From contig CM033115.1 in NCBI GenBank assembly GCA_019321725.1, positions 13,278,673 to 13,342,672 of the forward strand: DNA of 64,000 bases, in the 5' to 3' direction. Positions 11,075 to 23,400 of the stretch are shown here, one piece after another (positions within the stretch are counted from its first letter, which is position 1; each line of letters begins with the position of its first letter). This DNA comes from Paulownia fortunei. Taxonomy: Eukaryota > Streptophyta > Magnoliopsida > Lamiales > Paulowniaceae. The notes under the pieces are model-generated. The model searched no databases and was not told the origin of the DNA. It saw only the letters and a list, made by a program, of their open reading frames with translations. Both the position numbers and the translations under genes were made by a program.

Positions 11075-12072
11075 TGTTTAATTTCCGTCAATTAATAATT
11101 CACATTGAATATTCTTACATATCACATAATCAATATTCATAATCACGTAATTGAATGGATCAAGTGATCAAGTATATTTATATACAGTGGAATTATTGAT
11201 TCATTTATCCTAAATCAAGATCCTCTAGAAGCCCATTTGAATTGAACCACGAACATATCTTCAAGATTCGTTCTCTTGAATCAACCACAAACATGTCTTA
11301 TCTCGTGGTGGTGGGTAGCTACTAAAGTTACCCACCACATTTCATAGCTTAGATTTGAATTCTATGATGATGCTCAAAGGAAAGATATAGAGAGAAAAAT
11401 TAAGAGAAATATGGAGAGAGTATTTTAGGAGAATACGTTCACTCACTTATTCCATTAAGGGTAGTGATTTGATAAATATTGAAATATATCCTCTTCCTAT
11501 GTAAGGAAGAATTTCAGTCTATTATAAAATTAAATCCTACTCAAATTATAGAATTAACATTCCACTCAAATATGGATATCAATTAGGTCAAGGGTCCTAA
11601 ACTAAACTAAATTTTCAATATCTTCCACTTATTTATATTTGACTCAATCTCCTCGTTTCTCATCATCGTACAATTTATCTCAACCTAAAGATAGGTGAGT
11701 AGAGTTATATTAAGACATTACCAAAACTAGCATAACCCTACAACTCAATAATCTCATATATATTTGACTCGATCTCTTCCAATCTTATCATCGTACAATT
11801 TCTTAATCTTATGTCATTCCCTTTATACAAAAAATGAGGTGTGCGATCAAGTGACAAAAAATAGAGGTGAGTAGAGTTTTATTAAGTCATCACCAAACTA
11901 GTATAACCCTATAACTCAATAGCTCATTTTGTATCACAAACTAAATGCTCAACAGCTCGTTGTGTACCACAAACTAAATGATCGTACCCAATCAAGTATC
12001 TCTAGATCCCTCAATGAATATAAATAAAGCATGCTCGACTCACTCATAAATGTATCTCGTTTGATTTAGCCA
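11075..12072 (-). mobile_element. Truncated second copy of the 12472-19118 LTR family
   Basis: The stretch parallels 12490-13230: clustered AACCACGAACAT, a GGTGGTG(A/G)GTA block, GAGAGAGAAAAA, ACGTTCACTCAC, AAATATGGATATCAATT, then past the LTR end AATTTATCTCAACC, GAGGTGTGCGATCAAG, CTCAATAGCTC and ATCTCTAGATCCCTC. It covers most of one LTR (to about 11622) and about 450 bases of adjoining internal DNA, and stops at about 12072 where LINE sequence starts. It is older and more diverged than the neighbouring copy. Confidence 0.65.
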
Positions 12073-12471
12073 GACACAAGAGGACCTGGTGACTGTTAAA
12101 TTAACAACTATGAGGCCAAAAATTCTTGTGAGATCAGTTTTTTCGCTAATCATACTTTGGTACATTTGGTGCACTCGTAATAATGCGAAACATAGAAGCA
12201 GGAGGGCTTCTTCAAAAGAGATAATTTCAGAAAAGTTATGCAGTATATATATATTGGGCATCTTCTCAAAAGTTACTTGATAAAACTTTTCGGGAGTGGC
12301 GATTTAGATTTAGCTCTAATCAGGGAATTTCTAAGGGATAGAAGCGTTAGACAACAACCTCAGTATGTTATATGGAAGCAACCTTAAGTCAGTTGGATGA
12401 AACTCAATTATGATGGAGCCTCAAAAGGTAATCTACACTTTGCTTATTTCAATTATATTGGCATTTCTTCT
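12073..12471 (+). pseudogene. LINE non-LTR retrotransposon fragment (RNase H region), left half
   Basis: The frame at 12089-12280 reads ILWYIWCTRNNAKHR then a SKEIISE segment, the linker usually found between RT and RNase H of plant LINEs. Near 12390 another frame gives WMKLNYDGASKGN, the start of the LINE RNase H domain (first catalytic Asp in NYDGAS). Frameshifts and stops separate them. The sequence breaks at 12471, with CTTCT as the last five bases, and continues at 19119. Confidence 0.65.
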
Positions 12472-12929
12472 TGTACGAAAATTAATCAATAATATAATAT
12501 GAATAAAATATTCATATAATTCATATAGATCAGGTATACCTATTCACAGTGGATTGTCGATCTACGTATTCCGAATCAAGCTCGTCTACCAGCCTCCTTT
12601 TGATCGAATCACGAACATACCTTTCTCGTTGGTGGTGAATAACTACTAGAGTTATTTACTCAATTACACATCTCAAATCCTTGAAGTCTATGGTGATGCT
12701 CCAAAGAAGACTGAGAGAGAAAAAGATTTGAGAGAATATAGAGAGAGTTTTGGGAAGAATTACGTTTATTCACGTACTCTGTTGGATGGGAATTAGAGAT
12801 ATATATTCCTACTTAAGGTAAAATCTCAGTTCAACTAGAAAACTCAATCCCACTAAAATTATGGAGACATCCAACTAAATATGGATGTCAATTGGGTCAA
12901 AAGTCTTAGAACTGATCCAATTTCTAATA
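12472..12929 (-). repeat. 3' LTR of the 6.65-kb element
   Basis: 458 bp, TGTACG...CTAATA on the + strand (the terminal CA is mutated to TA). It is preceded by CTTCT and followed by a purine tract on the minus strand (GAGTGGAGA). It aligns with 18730-19118, with indels. Confidence 0.8.
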
Positions 12930-15900
12930 TCTCCACTCATATATATTTGACTCTATCTTCTTAAATCTCATCATTATACAATTTCTCAATCTCACGTCAG
13001 TCCTTTTATGTAGAAAATGAGGTGTGCGACCAAGCGAGAAAGCATAGGTTAAGAGAGTTATGTTAAGTCATCATCAAACTAACATAACCTAATAACTCAA
13101 TAGCTCGTTGTGTACCCCAAACCAAGTGATCGCATCCAATCAATCATCTCTAGATCCCTCGATGAAATAACTAGAGCATTCTTGACCTACTCAAATATGT
13201 ATCTATGTTCATGACTAGTCAAACACATTTCGACATAGTCGCCCGGGTTGAACTATAGAACATAAATGTGTTACCAACTTAATTCTTCATCGGCCTCTCA
13301 TGCCAATCAACTGGGTTTTGATAGCTTTCCTAGATATGTTCCAATAGATCAAATCATGCATGGACATTAGAAATATGCTAAAGTAGCGTCATCAAGCTTA
13401 CACCTCATGACAAAGTCCTGAGTCCCAAAGGGTACAAGAAATAATATGGGCTCACACAGTGACGAAGTAGGGACCCATTCAGTCACTTTTCATAGGAGAT
13501 TGTCTCAAAGCACATGTAGTATGAATACATGTTATAATGGAGCTCCCACTCAATTTGGGCATATCACACTCTAAATATCATATGAACCTAAGTCCAATCG
13601 CTCTTAAAGTGCTTGACCTGTGCACCACCAGAAGTCACTATCCAAAATATCTTTTTGTAGTTTGCACATTCAGCTAAGAACAAGCTTATTATGAAGTTTG
13701 GACATACTTCTTCATAATCGATCAACTCTGATCTCATCTTAGCCTCAAAGCTAAAGCAACTCTTAGTTATACATATTAACCTTCCTCGCTGCTCAAAGCG
13801 CAAAGGCGATCATTCGCAAATCTCAATTATGTGACATGATCTTTAAGTTTCATCATTCTCACTATCATAGCACCAAGGTGATTACCCGTGTGAGATAGTC
13901 AATCAAAGCCTAGTGACAACTCACAAATTCAGTATTAAACTCATAATGAGAATACAAATATAATTTATTAATCATAATATGTTCTCACCGGCCACAAAAC
14001 TTAAATTCTACTCAATCTCGTACTACTCACATGCCTTTGAAACATATCTCCATACAAAGGCAAGGGATAAACGATCAAACCGCTTATAGAAATATGCTTG
14101 AGAATAATTTAATTTTGCGCAATAATCTCTTAAGTGAATGGATGATTGGTATTAGTTGGTTTAGTCCTTTAACAATTCTCGGCGCCCAAAGCATATATCA
14201 AAGTGACTTTATTATCACAAAAATAACAAAAGCCTCACAAACGTGCGCACAATGCGCATCTTTTCAAAATACTAAATCATCTCTAATAAATCTCAAACCA
14301 CTCTATTAAGATATTAAGTATCCGCTTGACAGCATCACATTATTTGCGTTAATGATAACTTTGATATCCACTTACTAATAATCTAATTATCAAGCACAAT
14401 ATTAGTCGAGTACACACCACTGCACATCAAACCTTCTACAACGCTTGCATAATACTAGCTAGCACTTTTTTTTATTTCATCTCAAGGTATTTCAATCTAA
14501 CTAAGAACATAACCATAAAGTGTCAATAAGATTGATGAGATGGACACAAAATTTCAGTATCACAATACCAAGTATACATCTACTTTTTCTATGTCTATTC
14601 AAATATAAGTGATAACTACTACTAAGCGGAAACACCTTCATGTCCCTTCTGGCCATTATATTATTGCCCAAATACAGTGAGAATTAAATTCTCTTATTTA
14701 TGTTGACATATATTCAGTGATCTTATTCAACCATCATAAGTCTACCAGAGTGATAGCTCGATGAAATTGATAGCACCACTATTTGGACGATAATTCAAGT
14801 TACAAATGGAGTTTCTCGATTAGTAATCTTTGCACTCTTGCTCCACTTATTGAATTTATTAGGCGATCTATATAGATCTCATCGTCCACTCCTCATTTAT
14901 ATATGTCAACCTTAATCTTCCAGGATAAACCTAGATAAAAGTGGCAATAACTAATAGCATCTTGGTGTATTGAGGCAATCTCACCACTTAGGGAGAACAT
15001 CTCAAAAATTTACGCTCCACAATTAGGCGTAAATATTTTGCCCTTGTTTGAGCTATACAAATGTTAATCAACCCATCTACTTTGCACTGGACCTCTAGAA
15101 ACCACATGTTTGTAATGGCCTTGCACTTAAACAGAAGATCAACCAACTCTGGACTTTGTTCTTAATCATTAGGCTCATTTTTTCCATCATAGTAGCTATT
15201 CCCTTAAAGCATCAAGTGAAGTCAAAAGTCTAAGTTGACTCATCAACATCCACAAAAGTAGTAATGAAGGATACCCATTTAATCTCATATAGACGATGGG
15301 GAACAGCTCTTGTAAACTCCTTCTTACTTGTGGAATATGAGAGTCATTTTCAAGTGAGATACTCCCACTGACTTAGGGTCACTCCCACTATCCCAACGAT
15401 TGCTAGATGAGTTTAAAATACATCATCCTCACTAGAAAATTGAGCGCCACTTCAAGGATCTTACAACTCATATAGCACAAGATTTCATTTGACTATTCAT
15501 ATACTCGTAAATCCTCCTTAAGAAAATCTACATTGTGCGACTTAATTTTTATAATTTTTCCATCAAGGTGTTCATCACTTCTGAGAACATAACTCCTTGA
15601 ACTTAAATAGGCATAAACCCAATAATTTGGGCTTGTTGCCATATCACAGCTCATTGAAGGTTGGGGAATTCACTTGGAGGCACAATTTTCATTATGTAGA
15701 CTGCAATCAAGATTGCATCATCCTAATTGAGATACAAATCAATTTGCGCCATCATATCAATCAAGTTATTTTGAAGTGTTTGATTCATCACTCTTCGCAA
15801 GCTCGTTTAGTTGCAAAATATTTAGAATTATCCTTTAAATTGCAATTTTATTTTCCCCACACATGTGTCCAAACTATTTAGACATGTTATTCTCGCTTCT

Positions 15901-17060
15901 TATTAGTGCATTGAACCTCAATGTTCATACTCTTTGTGGTTCTCTAAATCTATCAAGAATTGCTCTAAATAATTTGGTGCTTCTAACTAGTGAGAGTTGG
16001 AGTGAACTAACTTATAGTGCGAATAGCAAAGAAAGAAAAAGAAAATGCACTATTTAGTACCTCACACTCGTAAGTCTGCACTCATTTTAGAGGACTAGCT
16101 CTAAAGGATAAATAGCCATCTTTCTTTCTTCCAGTAGGATTTTTCCCGCTAGAAAAATGTGTGCAGAGGAAGGTTGAACTTAGTAACTTAACCAATAAAG
16201 CCTCCTCCAATTAATACAGTTATAATATAATTAAAAGAAAAAATCATGGAAGAAGTATAAGAAATACTACCTTAAACCAATCGCATTACAAACATGACTT
16301 ATACCTAAAAGGTCTTTTACATGAAAGATGGACAAATCTACTCGCTCAACCAATGTCTTATAAGTGCATCAATTCAATAGACTATTTCGAATCTAGTGCC
16401 TTTTGCACATCTCCAAAGAGTAGTTCATCCCAATTGTTGAGCTTGAAAAATAGCTCATGCCCTTTGCTAAACTTGAGGTGGCACTATGAACTCATAATGC
16501 CTCTTCTTGTGCGCCATTTAAACAAATATGACTGCACAACACTCGATAATAGTCTGCTCAATCTTTAATTTCATGCTATGTTTCATCAACTTCTACTATC
16601 CATCGAATGAGAGAATTGAGAATATCAGCAAATGAGAAAGCTTCAAGTAGTCAAATTTTATCTCACTAGAATTACGAGCAAAATGACCAATCTCATCATT
16701 GCTCTTGACATTTATTGGCGGTTAGTTGTCTTTATCATTAAGGTGACATGCTTTGTCACTTCATTGGATCAAATTTACAGTTCTAGTTTTAAGTTTTGCT
16801 CTTGTCAAGCTATTTTTATCTTTTCCAACACTAACTCAAGTTGGTTTGTATTGGTCAACATGAGCGACAAGAATAATTACTTGTACATTTTTCGTCTCTC
16901 AATAATCAACCTCAAGTTAGGCGATTATTATTGAAAATATGTTAGTAATATTTATAAGTCGGCTCAAAAAGCGACTTTGGGTCAACTAGAACTTTTAACT
17001 TGCGAGCAAGCTCACATAACAAAATAGAGCTCAAACTCTTTTATTAATTCCTCATGTTTG

Positions 17061-17262
17061 CAATTTAAACAAATCAAAGCGCAAATGTGATTTTTGATCC
17101 ATTAATATATTGTCAGCGCTTATGTCGCGATAATATTTGGCAACTAAAAATCTTATATTTGCGGCTTAAACAAATTAAAGCGCAAATTTTAATTTAGTCC
17201 ACTACCATATTGTCAGTGTTTAAGTCGCAACAATATTGGACAACTTGTCCATTTTCATACTT
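17061..17262. repeat. Imperfect tandem duplication, about 101-bp unit
   Basis: TTTAAACAAATCAAAGCGCAAA at 17065 recurs as TTAAACAAATTAAAGCGCAAA at 17166. Both are followed by a matching ATATTGTCAG(C/T)G(C/T)TTA(T/A)GTCGC block. It lies inside the non-coding LTR element. Confidence 0.7.
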
Positions 17263-17965
17263 AATTGGCTTAAAACATAAAATTGGTGAGTTGGTTTAAG
17301 ATAAATTAATTGTGCAAAACATATAGGTACTGGTTTAATATTTTATTCTGGACCCAAATAAATTATTTATTATTCCTTTATACTCAACGAAATCGAAAAT
17401 TTCACAACTCAAACTAGTAATCATCTCCCACTGAATAAAAGACATAAAAAAATTTACTAATCATAAATAAAATACAAATTGTCTACACATATATTATAAA
17501 TGTAAATATGCAATATGAACAACAAAATATTAGCCCTATATAGGCGACATTGATATTTGGTGCATCATGTTGAGATAATTTTGGCCTATAATGGTAAAAT
17601 AAAAATATCCCCCTAAAATTGATATACATGACCTCCAAAAAAATGGCCTAGTAAATACATGTATTGAAAATAATAAAAAATTAAATGATTCAAAGCCTAC
17701 TACATCAATCCAGATAAAAATAAAAAATAAGAATATCGAATTACCACCACCGCCACAAATTATCTCCAACAAAAATATGCAATGATATAAAATAATAAAC
17801 ATTCAATTTACATCATCACCCAAATGTCAGTGTCCATTCATTCACAATATATAATAATTCATATCACATCAAATAAATTTGAATTGCATCATAATTATAT
17901 AAAAAAAATATAATTAATAAAGCACGTAACTTATATTGGATATATTAATTATATAAAAATAATTT

Positions 17966-18110
17966 TGAATGCATCCTGATGCGCAAAAAAAAATCCATGC
18001 ACCCTATGCGCAAAAAAATATTTTTACATGCACCTTAACGCACAAAAAGTATTTTGATATTAAAAATTTTGACCCACAAAAATATATTTACATGCATCGT
18101 AATGCGCAAA
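17966..18110. repeat. Short degenerate repeats built on ATGCRYC...GCGCAAAAA
   Basis: Four imperfect units (ATGCATCCTGATGCGCAAAA, then ATGCACCCTATGCGCAAAA and two more) spaced about 30-60 bases apart. The small ORF here (17969-18157) merely reflects the repeat. Confidence 0.55.
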
Positions 18111-18715
18111 AAATAAAAATATATTTTAATCACTTTTTATTGGAATTAATCCAATAAATTCTATTTTTTTAAAGGGTCAAAAATAATTTTAAAAAAAATA
18201 GCACAAGAACTTTTATATAGATTTTGCAGCCAATTAAGTCATAAAAGAGTGCATTGGTCTAGTGGTATTTTACTATGTCAATAACAATAACCAAGCACTG
18301 ACGCCTTCTCTGGCACTGGCCGTCCGATTCCGACGATCAAATCGATTTTCAGGCGAGGAAAATTAAATTTCTGTCAAAAATTTTAAAAAATCATATTTCA
18401 CTCATTTTAAATCCGTTTTTAACGAATTTTATATCGTTCAAATCTCTTTTTATGCTCTACAATGTAGCATAAAAATTTTATAACAAAAATATCAAAATCT
18501 AGTTTGATTTTGAGTCTAAAAATAAACAGGTCTTTAAATTTAAATTAAATTTTCTCTCAAACCGTTTATCCGTTTTTCACCAAATTTTAACCACGTGATC
18601 TTCACATTAAGATCAACATATAGTAAAAATTTTGTGCTTTAAAAAAAAATATTTTTTTAAAGTATATGCACATTCATAAATTTAATCAAATAAAATAGCG
18701 AGAAAGAGCCCTATG

Positions 18716-18728
18716 GGCTCTGATACCA
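18716..18728 (-). promoter_or_regulatory. Primer-binding site (initiator Met tRNA)
   Basis: GGCTCTGATACCA on the + strand, i.e. TGGTATCAGAGCC on the element strand, one base from the LTR. It sets the element's direction. Confidence 0.85.
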
Positions 18729-18729
18729 C

Positions 18730-19118
18730 TGTAAGAAAATTAATCAATAATATAAATTAAATTAAATATTTATATAAGTAATTAATATGAATCGGGTATA
18801 CGAACCACGAACATATTTTTTTCGTTGGTGATGAATAACTACTCAAGTTATTCACTCAATTACACCCTTAAAATCCTTAGAGTGTATGGTGATGTCCAGA
18901 TACTCCAAAAAAGACTCAGAGAGAAAAAGATTTGTGAGAATATGGAGAAAATTTTTGGGAGAATTACGTTCATTCACGTATTCTGTTGGTTGGATATGAA
19001 TTAGAGATATATATTCCTACTTAAAATAAAATTCTAATCCAACTAGAAAGTCAAGACATCTAATTAAATATGGATGACAATTATGTCAAGACTCCTAGAC
19101 CCCATCCAATTTCCAACA
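18730..19118 (-). repeat. 5' LTR of the 6.65-kb element
   Basis: 389 bp, TGTAAG...CCAACA, adjoining the primer site, with CTTCT just outside. It is shorter than the other LTR because of deletions near 18800. Confidence 0.8.
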
Positions 19119-19335
19119 CTTCTAATATATGTACATGCTGAACTTTGCCCTTGTTGAAGGTGTGTCGTTGTGCTTTAGTGGAGGCATATGCAGGATTTGG
19201 ATCGAAGTGGATGCTTATTAGATTATTAGAAGGTGAGAAACACGGTAATTGGAGATTGCAACATCTTTTAGCCCGATTCCAATTTCTCCTTTTTCTATCC
19301 AATTATCCACACAGCCTTAATGCAATTTCCTAGCA
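19119..19335 (+). pseudogene. LINE RNase H fragment, right half
   Basis: The frame at 19145-19333 gives IRLLEGEKHGNWRLQHLLAR, typical of the later part of a plant LINE RNase H domain. A neighbouring frame gives WIEVDAY just before it. It resumes directly from the left half at 12471 once the LTR element is removed. Shifts and stops make it non-functional. Confidence 0.6.
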
Positions 19336-20339
19336 TGGATATGCTCGTATATTTCATAAATGCTAATCCAAAAAATTAGGAATAGATAGATATACACTAA
19401 AATGGACAAAAAATATCTGAAACAAATACGTACTCAGGAAATTTTATGCCATTCACTGTAGTACTGCAAGTGTATTTCTGAACGAAGCTCCTAAGCTAAT
19501 TGGAGTAGTAAATTGTCAAGTAATTCTACAAAAATACTTTGTTCTACCCTTCCCCACTCACAAAAGCAAATATTTAATAAACATAATTCAGGAGTTATGC
19601 TATAAATCATCTCTTGATCCATTACATTTACATATTTTGCTTCCCTTAATTTTAGCAAAGTCAGATTGTAGTAATATATTTAATTGGATTTATGTAATCA
19701 ATATTTACCTTAATAAATAATAGTAGTAAAATTATAGGTAAAATTCTTACTATACACATAGATATGATGAAGAGATAGCAGGTGACTAGCAACATTTCTT
19801 GTGTTGACAATCCTACTTTCCTAAATAAGAGAGAAATTAATAGTAACTATTATCCAGATGAGATTATGAGTCATCTTATTAGATGTGTATATAATGATAA
19901 TATAACTAAAATGCTGATATTAATTGAAAGGATTTTCAATCTTATTTGGATAAGAACAATTTATCCAATTACAACGTAGCATTATCAATTAATTTTATGC
20001 AACAATAATTATAAAACTTCAATAAAAAATACATATATAACCAAATGTTTGGTGTGGACTGTGGACTCTTTACTTTGAACACAAAACAATTAAAAACCAG
20101 GCATCAAACTATTTTCCTTTTTTTTTTGTTACATTTTCGTAATTTTGAGTGGATCATCCATCATTATCACCACCCAAATATTAAATAAATTAAAAAACCT
20201 AACTAAATAAATAATCCTTTTATATAATCTATTATATTTGTCTCTATCTTCAACAATCTGCACTTAATAAAACTTCTTTCCCCACTCCAATTCTACTTAA
20301 CTCCCCCACACCCACCCACCCCCGAACTCTTCACCTATC
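19336..20339. other. Upstream region of first fructokinase; start of the duplicated block
   Basis: No coding. From about 19520 the sequence has counterparts upstream of the second gene (from about 24935): CACAAAAGCAAATATT, TTGATCCATT, GGATTTATGTAAT versus GGATTTAAGGATTCAAT, and GGTGACTAGCAACATTTCTTGT versus GGGGACTAGCAGCATTTCTTGT. From 20048 the promoter (TTTGGTGTGGACTGTGGA) resembles 27080. Confidence 0.6.
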
Positions 20340-20347
20340 TATATAAA
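20340..20347 (+). promoter_or_regulatory. TATA box of first fructokinase gene
   Basis: TATATAAA, followed by CCCCTCCTAACTCCATTCTCT, 90 bases before the ATG. The same string stands before the second gene at 27172. A C-rich tract (CCCCCACACCCACCC) lies just upstream of it. Confidence 0.8.
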
Positions 20348-20429
20348 CCCCTCCTAACTCCATTCTCTCCACGGTCTCTTGAACGCATACATACAAATAT
20401 ACGTATATATTTTCGTAATATATATAGCA

Positions 20430-23400
20430 ATGGCTGCAACAAGTAACAGTGTTTCGAGTAATGGTCTGATCGTCAGCTTCGGTGAGATGCTGATCGACTT
20501 CGTGCCGACGGTCTCCGGCGTGTCGCTGGCGGAGGCGCCGGGATTCCTTAAGGCTCCCGGTGGCGCACCGGCCAACGTCGCCATAGCGGTGGCGAGGCTG
20601 GGCGGAAGTGCAGCCTTCGTCGGCAAGCTCGGCGACGACGAATTCGGGCACATGCTTGCCGGAATTCTGAAGGAGAACGGCGTTTCCGCCGACGGCGTAA
20701 ACTTCGACAAGGGGGCGAGGACGGCGCTGGCGTTCGTGACCCTACGCGCCGACGGGGAGCGTGAGTTCATGTTCTACAGGAATCCCAGTGCCGACATGCT
20801 GCTCACCCCCCAGGAGTTGAATCTCGAACTTATTGGATCTGTAAGTGTCTACATCATCATATCTACATATACATACACATATATATAATATATACACACA
20901 CTTTGTGTGTTTATGCGTGAATTTATGTGGATTTTGTACCGTATTTTTGGCAGAATCCGACTCCATATTTGTTTGATTTGATGCTGTATGGACATTTTTT
21001 TTGTATGTTTTCGGCGAATTTTTTGGATTATAACGGACGTCGTACGTGAAATTCACGCGCATTAGCATTTGGGGTTGTTCTATTTTGGTCGAAATTTTAT
21101 TTTGGTAAAATATTTTATGTAATTTGGGATTAATTAGTTAATATAATGGCGATTTAAGGAGTTAAGGAACAAGGATTTGGTCCCAATAATGGTTGGTGAA
21201 ACTAAGAAGCATTTTATTTTTATAAATTGGCAAAATGATTTTATGAAATTTATTGCAACACATTGAGTTGTGTGCTTATTTGTTTGGATGTATGGAAATT
21301 AATGGCAGTGTCTTTTTCCATTTTGATTTTAAATTAAAGTTATAAAAAGTGAAAATTTTTAGAAAGTTTATCAAAATTATTCTGAAAATTAGTTTACTTA
21401 CATTATTATTTTATTATCGAGAAGGTATTCATTGAAAAAAAAAATCTATTTTTAAAAAATAGTAAAACGATAAAGTCATAAATTTTGAATAGAAGAAGTA
21501 TGTAATTATTAGTTGATTTAATCGAAATCATTTGGTATTTCGTAGAAATAGTTTCAAAATTTTCTATTTTTTTTTTCTTTTTCTTTTTTGTTTACAACAT
21601 CATATATGCGGACATGGGTCTCGAGAATTTTACCGAGCCGACTTTTGCGTTTGCCCCCAATTTGGGTGGATGATTAAAGAGCCCAGTACTTTTAGAGTGG
21701 ATTGATAACCAACTGTCGAAAGGCATTTTACCTATCCTGCTTGAACGAAACAAAAATAAAAATAGAAATACTCTTCTTCATTATTAACATACCATGAACT
21801 CCCATGTTTGTGATTCATTATCATGACCATTTAATACAATACATACCCAATGTAAACAGATTCATATATTAAGCTGATGTCCCAGTATTGCGATCCTTGA
21901 TGTAAGTTGAGTTTTGCATAAAATTGTTCATTTCCACGTGTGTATATGGCCCCATGCTTCACTGATTGAGCATTGCGGAATTTGGGGTCAATTCGATTGT
22001 CTTTTTGTTACCAACAAACATGGCAAGAATTTATACTAAGGTATATTGGCCTTTGTGGGTCTCAGATTTTTGACTTAGCAGATAAATTAGGGCTTAACTT
22101 TTGGCCTGTAAGGACTCTCTGCCTAATACTATTATCATTTACAAAATGATTTCCAAAATCTTTTTAAGTGAAGTAGTCAGTATAATTATAAATTGCTATT
22201 ACATGTCTGTTGTATTAAGAAAAGAAAAAAAAATGCATCTATTTTAAGTTTGGGTTTACACTTTTCAAGTATGACCTTCACATTTCACTTAAACATAGAA
22301 TGTTCAGGATTTGATTCTAGTGGATTGAATAATAAGCATTGCTGCAGTTGGTTAAAGTGCATTTTTTCTCTCAAGGTATAGATATTTTTGGATAAACGAT
22401 TGGAACTCTTGTTGGTGTTTCCTGTTTCTAAGATATGGACTTATCCACTGCCCTTTCCTGCGAACTTTTTATCTTATTGTCTTTTCACTGCCAAGGAAAA
22501 AATGGCTTAATTAATTGAGTTTCTCTTATTGCTCCTAGTAAAGGACAAAAGTTATGTCTTAAATTAATTTATTTACACGATACATTAGTGCACAATATAG
22601 AGTTTTTAATTTGTTTAATAAATTTGATGTGGATAGGCTAAAGTGTTCCATTATGGATCAATAAGCTTGATCGTGGAGCCATGTAGATCCGCACATTTGA
22701 AGGCAATGGAAGTGGCTAAGGATGCCGGTGCATTGCTGTCTTACGACCCCAATCTCCGGCTACCGCTTTGGCCGTCGGCCGAGGAGGCTCGAGAACAGAT
22801 ACTGAGCATATGGGAGAAGGCTGATGTGATCAAGGTAAGTGATGAGGAGCTCCAATTCCTCACCAAAAAGGACAAGATTGATGATGAATCTGCAATGTCC
22901 CTATGGCACGATAACTTAAAGCTTCTTTTAGTCACACTTGGAGAAAAGGGATGCAGATACTACACCAAGGTATGGTTAACTATGGTTTCCATGCATTTCT
23001 TCTGATCTTGAGTTCATAGACGATAAAAAGATTCTTTTTTAGAGTAATGTTGTATATTACTAATTTTTCATTATTTCTAATTTTGGTACGAAATTATTAA
23101 CTTGGATGGATTTAACAAATTAATAATTTTTAAATTAAGGAGAGGTGAGAATACTATGAAACACAACTCAATGGTATAGCATTTCTCCTTTTTATTGCTT
23201 CCACTTCTTCAAATGTGTGATTCTTGTGATTTCGAAGTCTCACAAGATAATATTTGACCTTTCTGTCCAATAAGAGGCCAGGGTTGAGAACTCACAATTT
23301 TTATTTTTATTTTTTGGTTGATTTGTTTTTTTTTTCCTTTTAAATTTGATTTTAGTGTGCTTATTATGCTAATTAAATAATCTAAAAGGAATCCATGATG

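Larger units (their letters stand above)
12472..19118 (-). mobile_element. Complete LTR element without recognisable coding (LARD-like), inserted in a LINE
   Basis: The two LTRs share TGTA(C/A)GAAAATTAATCAATAAT at one end and CCAATTTC(C/T)AA(C/T)A at the other. The primer site GGCTCTGATACCA (18716-18728, complementary to initiator Met tRNA) abuts the LTR at 18730, so the element reads on the minus strand. CTTCT flanks both ends (12467-12471 and 19119-19123), a perfect 5-bp target duplication. The 5.8-kb interior has no ORF over about 100 codons and no gag, RT or integrase motif that I can find on either strand. This fits a large non-autonomous LTR derivative or a fully decayed copy. Confidence 0.85.

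Noticed and set aside
14031..14309. 92-codon ORF, and other short ORFs at 15597-16934
   Set aside because: Inside the non-coding LTR element, mostly antisense to its direction, without recognisable domains.
18247..18290. GTGCATTGGTCTAGTGGTA resembles the start of a tRNA-Gly gene
   Set aside because: No matching B box or acceptor stem follows; it lies in the leader of the LTR element.
20354..20770. Minus-strand ORFs of 106 and 138 codons opposite fructokinase exon 1 (also 27101-27586)
   Set aside because: Shadows caused by the GC-rich codon pattern of the sense exon; the same shadow appears at both paralogues.
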